Assembly: GCA_024516035.1 (NCBI GenBank)
Contig: CM044962.1
Coordinates: forward strand, 8,307,095 to 8,371,094
Reading direction: 5' to 3'
Source of the DNA: Bactericera cockerelli
Lineage: Eukaryota > Arthropoda > Insecta > Hemiptera > Triozidae
Length of the DNA: 64,000 nucleotides
Both the position numbers and the translations under genes were made by a program. Below are positions 1 to 11,000 of this stretch, piece after piece. Numbering within the stretch: the stretch's first letter is position 1; the number at the start of each line of letters is the position of its first letter. Below the pieces are notes generated by a model. The model searched no databases, was not told where the DNA came from, and saw nothing but the letters and a program-made list of their open reading frames with translations.

Positions 1-110
1 ATTGTGCACTGGTAGTCAAGTGGTTAACGCGCTAGTCTGGTAATCCAGGTAGTGAAGGTATCCGTTGGTTCGAATCCCACCCAGTGCATGATTTTTTTCC
101 CATCATTGAG
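1..110 (+). mobile_element. SINE-A fragment (tRNA-like head)
   Basis: Starts with tagtcaagtggttaacgcgc (A-box-like) and has the B box ggttcgaatcc about 50 bp later, ending cccagtgcatg. Copies of the same family lie at 4987, 44704, 47665 and 63925. The sequence beyond the head is diverged or truncated. Confidence 0.75.
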
Positions 111-404
111 TTTGTTTAGGTGAAAGAAACTAGCATAAGTTCAGTTAAAAATATTATGAATTATGTCATTGTTATATAAATTATTTGAACCATTAACTTG
201 TCATGTATTAAAAAATATATATATATAATAAATATATATATATATATATATATATATGGCGCTCTCAACACAGAGCTTGCGGCGCAGTGCGGTTCAAAAG
301 TCTGCGGCGCAGTGCGGTTCATAGGTCTGCGGCGCAGTGCGGTTCATAAGTCTGCGGCGCAGTGCGGCCCGTGAAAGGACTTAAACGTAGTGAATGCATG
401 TTCA
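111..404. repeat. AT microsatellite and 25-bp tandem repeat
   Basis: About 110-215 is AT-rich with no visible feature. An (AT)n run lies at about 216-257. Four copies of a 25-bp unit, tctgcggcgcagtgcggttc plus a short linker, lie at about 272-367. Confidence 0.8.
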
Positions 405-1946
405 CACACTTTCCAGCTGGACGAGACGATAATCAGGGATAGTCGTAAGCGTCAACTTCTTCTAGCGCGTTCACACACTAACTGAAATCGTGAGGGAGAG
501 AGAAAAAAGGGCACGTTCACAAACACTGCACACTTACCAGCTGGATGGCGATCATCAGCACAATCGTAAGCGTCAACTTCTTCTAGCAAAAAGGCGCGTT
601 CAAACACTTACTGAAATCGTGAGAGAGAGAAAAAAGGGCGCGTTCACAAACACAATCTTACCAGCTGGATGGCGATCATCAGGACAGTCTCAAGCGTCAA
701 CTTCTTCTAGAAAAAAACGCCTTCACACTTATTGAAATCTTAAGGAAAAAGAGCAGGTTCACACACACCAACTGAATGGCGATCATCAGGACAGTTCTAA
801 GCGTCAACTTCTTCTATCAAAAAGGCGGCGCGTTCACACACTTACTGAAATCGTGAGAGAGAGAAAAAAAAGGGCGCGTTCACAAACACACTGCACTTAC
901 CAGCTGGGTCGCGATCATCAGGACAGTCGTAAGCGTCAATTTCTTCTAGCAAAAGGCGCGTTCAAACACTGGTGATCATCAGGACAGTGGCGGTGGCGCG
1001 TTCAAACATTTGAAATCGTGAGAGAAAAAAAAGGGCGCGTTCACAAACACATTAATCAGCTGAATGGCCATCATCAGGACAGTCTTAAGCGTCAATTTCT
1101 TCTAGAAAAAAGGGCGCGTTCACAAACACTGCACACACTTACCAGCTGGATGGCGATCATCAAGACAGTCTTAAGCGTGAACTTCTTCTAGAAAAATGGC
1201 GCTAAATGAATGGCGATCATCAGGACAGTCGTAAGCGTCAACTTCTTCTAGCAAAAAGGCGCGTTCAAACACTTACTGAAATCGTGAGAGAGAGAAAAAA
1301 AGGGCGCGTTCACAAACACACACTTACCAGCTGGATGGCGATCATCAGGAAAGTCTTAAGCTTGAACTTCTTCTAGAAAAAAACGTGTTCTCACTTATTG
1401 AAATCTTAAGGAAAAAGGGCGCGTTCACACACATCAACTGAATGGCGATCATCAGGACAGACGTAAGTGTCAACTTCTTCTAGAAAAAAGGGCGCGTTCA
1501 CAAACACTGCACTCTTACCAGCTGGATGGCGATCATCAGGACATTCTTAAGCGTCATCTTCTTCTAGCAAAGCGTCAACTTCTTGGCGCGTTCAAACACT
1601 TACTGAGAGAGAGAGAGAGAGAGAAAAAAGGGCGCGTTCACAAGCACACTGCACACTTACCAGCTGGATGGCGATCATCAGGACAGTCTTAAGCGTGAAC
1701 TTCTTCTAGAAAAAAACGTGTTCACACTTCGTAAGCGTCAATTTCTTCTAGAAAAAGGGCGCGTTCACAAGCACACTGCACACTTACCAGCTGGATGGCG
1801 ACAGTCGTAAGCGTCAACTTCTTCTAGCAAAAAGGCGCGTTCACAAGCACACACTTACCAGCTGGATGCCGATCATCAGGACAGTCGTAAGCGTCAACTT
1901 CTTCTGAAATCTTGAGAGAAAAAAAAGGGCGCGTTCACACCTTTAC
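405..1946 (-). repeat. Array of about 16 gish exon-4 3' ends with splice sites
   Basis: On the minus strand nearly every unit reads a T-rich run, CTAG, about 45 nt of exon-4 sequence, then GTAAG. The copy at 1661-1705 is exact: its 45 nt translate to KKFTLKTVLMIAIQL in phase 0-0, with acceptor-like TTTTTTCTAG and donor GTAAGTGTG. Other copies have donors near 412, 538, 662, 898, 1141, 1327, 1517, 1788 and 1859. Partial or donor-less ones lie near 773, 966, 1057, 1208, 1438 and 1725. Spacers share cgcgttcacaaacac and a CT-rich stretch ending tttcag. Units are 60-145 bp apart and irregular. Several copies code LTLTTV where others code FTLKTV. Confidence 0.85.
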
Positions 1947-2092
1947 CAGCTGGATGGCGATCATCAACCACGTCTTGAGCGGGGAACTTCCGGTTGCACA
2001 GATCGAACAGGTCCTCGAGCGAGAGGCCGAGCAGCTCCATGACCAGCGTTGTATTTGCCGCAGGGGCCGAAGTAGTAACCTCGGGATGCCGT
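1947..2092 (-). CDS. gish: gish exon 4b, canonical-type copy with three indels
   Basis: Acceptor catgcccag and donor gtaaag bound 146 nt. In pieces it encodes [35 protein letters not shown] and [12 protein letters not shown]. This is much closer to ordinary CK1 gamma than exon 4a. Relative to the family frame there are two 2-base losses (AGG-TTAC for AGGGTGTAC, and AACGCTGG for AACGCGCTGG) and one extra C in TTCCCCGC. The net change is -3, so the exon stays open but the middle is read out of frame. It could be a decaying copy or poorly polished sequence. The donor side borders the array of exon-4 ends. Confidence 0.78.
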
Positions 2093-5000
2093 CTGGGCAT
2101 GCGCGTGGAGGGGGAGGAGGAGAAAAGGGGGGGTGAGGAAACGGAAGCGGCGAGGAGGACGAGAAAACGTAAAGGCGAGGCGAAGAAGATGAGGAGGCGA
2201 AGGAATTCGAGGAGATGAAACATCAGAAGGGAAATGAAAAGAATAAATGATAGGGAAATGGGGAGAGGCATAGGAAATAGGAAGAGGGATGCAGGAGGAG
2301 GAGGGGAGGGAGGAGGAGAAGAAAGAGGAGGAGGAGAGAAAGAGGAGGAGGCGAACAAAGAGGAGGCAAAGAAAGAGGAGGAGGGAAGAAATAGGAGGAG
2401 GATCGAGGAAGATCGAAGGAAAAAAGGAAGAGATGAAAAGAAGGAGGAGGCGAAGGGAAGATAGAAGAAGAAGAAAGGGGAAAAAGAGGGAGGAATGGAA
2501 AAGGAGAAAAGAAGAAGGGAGATGAGAAAATGAGGAGGAACATCAGAAGGGAAATGAAAAAGCATAAATGATAAGGAAATAGGGAGAGACATAAAGAGAG
2601 AGAGGGAAAGAAGACACACAAGAACATTGAAACAAAGTAGTGCGTGGAGACCAGGAATTTCATGGATGAGGCCAGGAGGTGAAGGACGGAGATGGAGATG
2701 TAAGTGTCAGAGAGTTGGAGGAGGAGGAGGAGGAGGAGGAGGAGGAGGAGGAGGAGGAGGAGGAGGAGGAGGAGGAGGAGGAGGAGGAGGAGGAGGAGGA
2801 GGAGGAGAAGGAGGAGGAGGAGGAGGAGGAGGAGGAGGAGAAGGAGAAGGAGGAGGAGAAGACAAACAAAACAGAAAACGAGAACGAAATTAGTTACAAA
2901 ACAGTAGAGGACAAGATGACCTTGAACAACGATGAAACAATTAAAACAGAGCTCCAGAAAAACTTAACTAATTTTTAACTTAATTTGTCCATTAAATTTC
3001 TTAGAACTTGAACTGATTCAAATAAATCTAATAATTCAATTTTTTTTGTAGCAAAGAGGTTCTAAGTTAATTGATATAATATACAGAGTGTCCACTTTTA
3101 ATGTGCGCCATAGGAAAAATACATGTAAAAACAGTTTTTCTTGTCTCAAAAGTCGCCATTAAGTATTTTAATTAAACCAAATATGTTAATTCATGTATTT
3201 TTATCTGAAGAATCCACTGGTGGTAATTTCATACACCTGGGACTTACAGTTAAAAAATTAAGGGTTCGAAATCCGAGAAATGTGTTATGTTTGAAACTCA
3301 ACATTTTTGTACAATTGGATACTCTATTTTATGTATTTTTTTTACGAGAAATTGATTGGTAATATTTTCAGTTACCTGGGGTTTACAGTTAAAAAGTTCT
3401 GGGTTCGAAACCAAGTAATTGCGTTGTGTTTGAAACTCAATATTTTAGTACACCTGGATACCTACCTGGTTTCTGATTTTACTAACTGTGATACCCTATT
3501 TTAGCATTCCTTAACTTTATTTGTGTATTTTTTCAATAGAAATAACGATTTCTGCTTCTTTTGTCCGAAGAAGACCTACTGAAAAAAGGCGTGTTTTAAA
3601 CTTGAATTCATGACTTTGTAAAAAAGGACAACTGATAATCAGTTTATGGGTAGGTACTTACTGATATTGAAGTTAGATTCGATTTTCAGACGAATCTAGT
3701 TTAAATCTGACACACGCTCCCAATTTTCAAAACTCACGGATGTGGGCCAAAGAAAATCCTCTACTCTTGGTACAGCCTCATACTCAGTACCCACAAAAAG
3801 TAAACGTCTGGGCAGGAATAGTAGGACAACACATTATTGGTCCAATATTCTACAATGAAAGTCTAACTTCAGAACTCTTCCTCGACCTCCTTGTTCATGA
3901 AATAGGTCCATTAATCACAAATGTTGTTGGTGAAAGAGAATTTTTTTTTTCAAATGGACGGTTGTCCAGCCCACAACTCAAGATTAGTCAAAGAGTTTTT
4001 ACAAGCAGCATTTCCAGGAAGGGTGATAGCAGTGCTCACAATGGTGATATTGATTGGCCAGCAAGATCACCCGATATATCCCCAAATGACTTTTTTCTTT
4101 GGGGTTACCTAAAAACAATACTTTATCACGAAGGTAAAACATACCCCAATGTAGAGGCATTGAAAGATGACATCACCCAAGCATGCAACAACATAACAGC
4201 ACGTCAATTGGCAAATGTTCGCAATGAATTTTACGACAGATTGGGATATTGTGTTGCTGCTGATGGAGATATCTTTGAAAATCGAATCTAACTTCAATAT
4301 CAGTAAGTACCTACCCATAAACTGATTATCAGTTGTTCTTTTTTACAAAGTCATGAATTCAAGTTTAAAACACGCCTTTTTTCAGTAGGTCTTCTTCGGA
4401 CAAAAGAAGCAGAAATCGTTATTCCTATTGAAAAAATACACAAATAAAGTTAAATAATGCTAAAATAGGGTATAACAGTTAGTAAAGCCAGAAACCAGGT
4501 AGGTATCCAGGTGTACGAAAATATTGAGTTTCAAACATAACGCAATTACTCGGTTTTGAACCCAGAACTTTTTAACTGTAAACCCCAGGTAATTGAAAAT
4601 ATTACCAATCAATTTCTCGTGAAAAAATACATAAAATAGAGTATCCAATTGTACAAAAATGTTGAGTTTCAAACATAACACATTTCTCGGATTTCGAACC
4701 CTTAACTTTTTAACTGTAAGTCCCAGGTGTATGAAATTACCACCAGTGGATTCTTCAGATAAAAATACATGAGTTAACATATTTGGTTTAATTAAAATAC
4801 TTAATGGCGACTTTTGAGACAAGAAAAACTGTTTTTACATGTATTTTTCCTATGGCGCACATTAAAAGTGGACACTCTGTATATTTCATTTAAAACATCT
4901 TCTTTCTTCAGTGTCCTCAACACGGATAATTCAATTAGTATGTAACTATGTAGTATATTTTATTTTACTTCATTATTATTTATGATAGTCAAGTGATGGT

Positions 5001-8000
5001 TAACGCGCTAGTCTGGAAGTCCAGGTAGCGTAGGGATGCGTTGATTCGAATCCCACCCAGTGCATGCATCTTCCTCATTAATTTGAGTGTGTGACCACAT
5101 AAGTCTCTAAGGGTAGTTGGTAGAAAATGCTTTGGGCATTAACCTCGCCTGGTGGTTACCTTCCACTAACGAGTGTTATCAGAAAGAGTGTTATTATTAT
5201 AAGAACTCCAATAATAAAAGTTATGAGAACAATGGTTATAATTTATTGATGAATAACACTATCCATTATAACAAGAGTGTCGTATTATTAAAAGTGTTAA
5301 AACAAGTAAAGCGCAAAAAAAACTGCATTGCTGGGAGAAAGTTAATTTGCGAGAAGTTTTTTGCTTGGCAACCTGAACGCTGTAATAATAAAAACTTGGA
5401 ACAACGGAGCAGAATAGAGAGCAATAATATTTGACATAGACTGGTGAGGAGACTTCAAAGTTAGACTTCGATAGGAGACGGTGGTTCCGCGAACTGTAGA
5501 CCTCATACAGATTCTCCTTTTTTCCCATTTTACGCCGAGTATATTTTATTATTATATCAAGCTTGATTAGAAGGACATATACAATATTTAACAAAATAAA
5601 ATAGTTTGAAAAATAATAAATGATAAAATTGTTTGAAAATAAGTAAAATAAAGAAGAAAAGTCCTAACTCAAAGGCGGGGTTATTGCCTGCGGCAATCTC
5701 TTCCACCCAACCCTTGATAAGTCAATAAGACTGTTAACAGATTTTTCATTCGAATTAAAAATTAATGGCCACATTATAAAATAAGATTACAAGCTAAGGA
5801 CCGAATTATAAAACAGGATTAAATTTAAGATTAGCCCACTGGCTTATCTTAAAGTCTGGCTTATCTTAAATTTAAGCCTGTTTTATAACTTGGCCCTTAG
5901 TAGGCGGCCACAAAGAGGACGCTAGCCTATAGCCTACACCCTAGACCCCAGATGGTAACTACAGCTTGATATAGACAATTTTCGGGACTCCGATGTAGCA
6001 TGGTGCCTCTACACCAGGGTTCAGGGTATAGGCCTCCGTTGTGTCCGCGCACTACTAAGTGAAGATCACCCATTAAGTTATTAGACTTCTAACGAATCGC
6101 AGTGCACCAAATCTCGGATTAGGCTGAGGAAACGGTCTTCCCTTATCTTCTTTGTAATCCTACTTTACAAATTAGCCCGAAGGCTCTCTCTTCGATCGGT
6201 CAATCCTACTTTACAAATGGGCCCAAGACTATCTCTTCGATCGGTGAATCCTACTTTACAAATGGGCCCAAGACTATCTCTTCGATCGGTGAATCCTACT
6301 TTACAAATGGGCCCAAGACTATCTCTTCGATCGGCGAATCCTACTTTACAAATGGGCCCAAGACTATCTCTTCGATCGGTCAATCCTACTTTACAAATGG
6401 GCCCAAGAATATTTCTTCGATCGGTGAATCCTACTTTACAAATGGGCCCAAGACTATCTCTTCGATCGGTCAATCCTACTTTACAAATGGGCCCAAGACT
6501 ATCTCTTCGATCGGTCAATCCTACTTTACAAACTGGCCCGGAGGCTCTCTCTTCGGTCGATCAATTATGAGAGTGTATTTTTCTGTTCCCTACTATTTTA
6601 TTGATTGACTACCATAATATTATATTGGTTGTCAATATATTGACAGCAGTATAAAAATACATACAAATCGACTTTACCTGGATTTTTGACTGTTCAGAGA
6701 GTTAGGTAACGAAATGAGTTACTTGATACTCGTATTTAAGTGATTTTAGAAGTGTAAAAAACACTTGAATCATCAAGTAACTCATAAAAGCTTCTTAGGC
6801 GTGTATTTATCTGTTGCAAAATCAAAATCACTATTATTAGATACTCATTAAAAAATGTACAAATTAATGTTAAATTTTTATCATATACCTACTCTTTATT
6901 TAAATGTAGATTGGTGTTTTTTTCCACATAGTAAAAAATGACGGTAATGAGCTTTCGTGTCGTTTATCATATTTTTAAATATATAAAAAAAAATCACTTC
7001 ATCAATAAACATTATTATACAAAAAAAATAGGTATACAAATCGAATCATGGGGATTGAATACTTGCACAACTGTGTACTTACACGTTTTTTTAATGGTCA
7101 CATAATCATAATGCTTGCGGATTTTTTTCAAGCCACAAGAATTCGACGAAATGAGAGCGTGACCTGTCGAAAACTATTCTAGTAGTATTTATGGCAAAAT
7201 TTGAGAATCCTGCCATAAATGGAAGGTTGGGTGGAAGAGATTGCCATAGGCAATAACACCCGTCCGCCCTTAGTTAGGACATAAATGCACATTGGACATC
7301 AGGTATATTTTTATAAGTCCTTTTTCGGTTTTTCCCATGTCTTTGATGTTGTCATGTAAGTACAATGGTAAATGTCATTGTTTGAACTACTAAAAGAGGG
7401 TTAAAAATTAACTCACAATACGAGACGGAAGCCTTCTTTTGACGCAAAAATCATGCCCATTTCACAGAGTGAATGAAAAAATATTCTCTTCAAATTTCTA
7501 GCACTTATGTTGGTTTGAGAAGAAAATAAACGTGCTTTTTTGTGCATGATAGCAATGGTTCTTCACTTCTTCTTCTTCTTCTTCTACTTCTTTTACTTTG
7601 GCGTTCGCGGTAGCTCATTGGTAAAGGCGGCACTCTGTGAATCCAGAGATTCCAGAGGTCGTGGGTTCGAAACCCAGCCAGGACATGACAAGTTAGCCTC
7701 CCTCCCATTTGGGATTTTTAGCACATAATAATATGCCTTGGGCTTGCTGCTGGAACCATGGGACTTTAAAAGTCTAAACTTTAAAAGTCAATAAAAAGGC
7801 GATATTATTATTCCCCAAGTCGGCCTTGGTCAACCTCTTTCACATGGTTGAGCTAGGCCCGTTGGTTCTGGGGTACTCTTTCCTACTACCAAATTTTACG
7901 GCCGGATGCCCTTCCTAGGAACGCCAAGCCTGTTAAGGGCGCCAATGCTTGGTGTCCTTGGGTCCTTGGTTTCGTTCCAGAAAGCACTTTCACTCTCAAT

Positions 8001-11000
8001 GTCCCCAGATCTTCCTTTCAACTGTTAAACAACACACTCTGAATGAATTATTTGCATTTGCACAAATTTGAAGGATGAGAGGGAGAATTTGGGATCTTGA
8101 GAGTGAAAGTACATATCTGAAATAAGGCCCTGTGGCTCGTTCCAGAAAGCTTTTTCACTCTCAATATCCCCAAATCTCCCTTTCACTGCACTCAGATCGG
8201 GTAGGGTAAACACCACCACCCTCTGATCGGGTTATTTTCGTTATTTGAACGAAATTTGCCCATTGAACGGGAGTGTTTTGGGGATGCTGAGAGTGATGAG
8301 AGTGCTTTCGAACCGAGACTCTAACACCCGTATTTATGAACAGCGAATTTTGTCTGAGCACTGTCTCAAGGAAGGTATTGGCCAATAATACTAAAGGAAA
8401 TCATGCTTCAGACCATGCTCAAACGGCGTTTTCTGTTCATAAATACGGCTGTAAGTGCCCTAACTCCACCCGGGACAAATCTCGACACACACGTACCAGT
8501 TGAATGGCGATCATCAGACCGTCTTGAGCGAGAACTGAAACTGACAGCTCTCGAACAGATCGTGCAGGCTCGGCCCGAGGAGCGAAAGGACGAGCGCGTT
8601 GTAGGGCTCGGGTGAGCTCGTGACACACCCGAAGTAGTAGACCCGAGGAAAGCCGAGCGGCGGCGAGTCTCTGGAAGGAGGAGGAGGAAGAGAGTGAAGG
8701 GGAGGAGTTGGAATGTGAACAGGGAGGAGTAGGGGAGTTGAATGTGGGGAAGGAGTAGAGTGTGGTGAGAAGTCTGTAAGAAAGAGAAGGATGGAGAGAG
8801 TGAAGGGGAGGAGTCTAAGTGTAAGGAGGGGGAGGAGTAGGGAGGAGTTGGAATGTGAACAGACAGGAGTAGGAGGAGAAATGTGGGTGGGGTAGTTGGT
8901 GAGAAGTCTGTAAGCAAGAGAAGGATGGAGAGAGTGAAGGGGAGGAGTCTAAGTGTAAAAGGAGGGGAAGGAGTAACCGAGTGAGTGTGAGAAGACTTTT
9001 GGAAAGAGAAGGATGGAGAGAGTAAAGGGGAGGAGTCTAAGTGTAAGGAGAGAGAAGAGTACCTGTATGAGTGGGAGGAGTCTTTAAAAAAGAGAAGAAT
9101 GGAAAGAGTGAAGGGGAGGAGTCTAAGTGTAAAAGGAGGGGAGGAGTAATCGAGTGAGTGTGAGAATACTTTAGAAAAGAGAAGGATGGAGAGAGTGGAG
9201 GGGAGGAGTCTAAGTGTAAGGAGAGAGAGAGGAGTATCTGCATGAGTGGGAGGAGTCTGTAAGAAAGAGAAGGATGGAAAGAGTGAACGGGGGGAGTCTA
9301 AGTGTAAAGAGGGGAAGGAGTAATCGAGTGAGTGTGAGAAGACTTTGAAAGAGAAGGATGGAGAGAGTGAAGGGGAGGAGTCTAAGTGTAAGGAGGGGAG
9401 AAGAGTAATCTGATGAGTGGTGAAATCTTTTGAAAGAAGGATGTAGAGAGTGAAGGAGGAGTCTATGTGTAAGGAGGGAGGAGTAACCGAGTGAGTGTTA
9501 GAAGACTTTTGGAAAGAGAAGGATGGAGAGAGGTGAAGGGGAGGAGTCAAGTGTAAGGAGGGGAAGGAGTAACCGAGTGAGTGTTAGAAGATTCTGCAAA
9601 GAGAAGGATGGAGAGAGGTGAAGGGGAGGAGTCTAAGTGTAAGGAGGGGAGGAGTAACCGAGTGAGTGTGAGAAGTCCATAAGAAGGAGAAGAATGGAAT
9701 GAGTGAAAGGAACGAGTCTCAGGAAGGAGTAAGAGAACGGGTAGGAGTAATCGAGATAGTGGGAGGAGTCTGTAAATTAAAGAAAGATGGAGTAGGAATA
9801 AATGTAAAGAGAGTCAGGATCCTCTAAGGAAGAGAAGGCTTAAGTGAGTGAAGGGGAGGAGTCTCGGGAAAGAGTAAAAGGAAGGGGAGGAGTAACCAAG
9901 AGAGTGGGAAAAGAGGAGTCTCGAGAAAAGAGAAGGATGGAGAGAGTGAAGGGGAACAGTCTTCAGGATGAATTGTAAGGAGAGGGAGGAGTACCTGCAT
10001 GAGTGGGAGGAGTCTTGAGAAAAGAGAAGGATGGAGAGAGTGGATGGGAGGAGTCTCAGGAAGAATTGTAAGGAGAGGGATGAGTCTGTACGAGAAGAGA
10101 AGGTTTGAGTGAATGAAGGGGATGAGTCTCGGGAAAAAGTGTAGGGAGGTGTAGGGGTACCCGAGAGAGTGGGAGGAGTCTTGAGAAAAGAGAAGGATGG
10201 AGTAAGTGAAGGGGAGGAGTCTCAGGAAGAAAAATTGTAAGGAGAGAGAGGAGTACACGAGTGAGTGGGAGTGAAAGAAGTAGAGGAGTACCCAAGTCAG
10301 TTGAAGGAGTCTGTAAGAAGCGTAAGAGGGAGGAGTTTCTTGAAGAAGGGTGGGTGGGGTGGAAGGAGTGGAGAAGATAATGATGAGACGAGATAGTGAT
10401 GAAGTATGTGGGAGAAATGGTCGATAGAGACTGAACTGTCGTTAAGAAAGACCGCCTCGGGAAGAGACAGATGGGGGAGAATGGAGAAAAGGAGACAGAC
10501 AGAGAGGGAGGAAAACTTGTAATATCGAGGTGGAGAGTAAAAAGGTACAAAAAAATAGAAAGAGTAAGAAATGAGGCAGATAGAGATAGACAGAATAGTT
10601 AACAAACAGAGAGGAGAGAGAGAGAGAGTGAGTGAGAAAAAAGGTAACATAGAGGGATAAGGAAAGGTAGGAACATTTCAAGTTGAAGTTCAATTCAAGC
10701 AGGACATTATTTAAGACGTAGTTGTTCTCAAAGGAGAAAAAAATCTCGTGAAAGTAAATGTCAAGAAAGCTAATTGGAATTCTCAGCATTCGGTAAGATA
10801 AAAATAATGATGGTATTATGATGATGAGGGAGTCCTGTGAAAATATAATTCCTCGACGCTACGTGCCCTCACCACACTGAAGTTGCTTAACTTTAGTGCA
10901 TGATCGAATGTGAACTGGTGTATTTAACGTGCCAATGTCTGTGACTCTTTGTTCTACAGAAAATGATTCCATTACTTCCCTTTCTATAAGAGATACCTGA

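Noticed and set aside
1894..2619. 241-codon frame ending in kinase sequence
   Set aside because: The N-terminal part is (CT)n low complexity; only the 1947-2092 exon is real.
2679..2978. Poly-Glu protein
   Set aside because: Translation of a GGA/GAG microsatellite.
6165..6570. Repeat protein of 15-residue units on both strands
   Set aside because: A 45-bp tandem repeat is open by its length; no start context, splice signal or known domain.
8408..9550. 380-codon minus-strand frame rich in S/L/P/T
   Set aside because: Low-complexity translation of the purine-rich array; only its last 60 codons overlap true exon 4a, and in the wrong frame.
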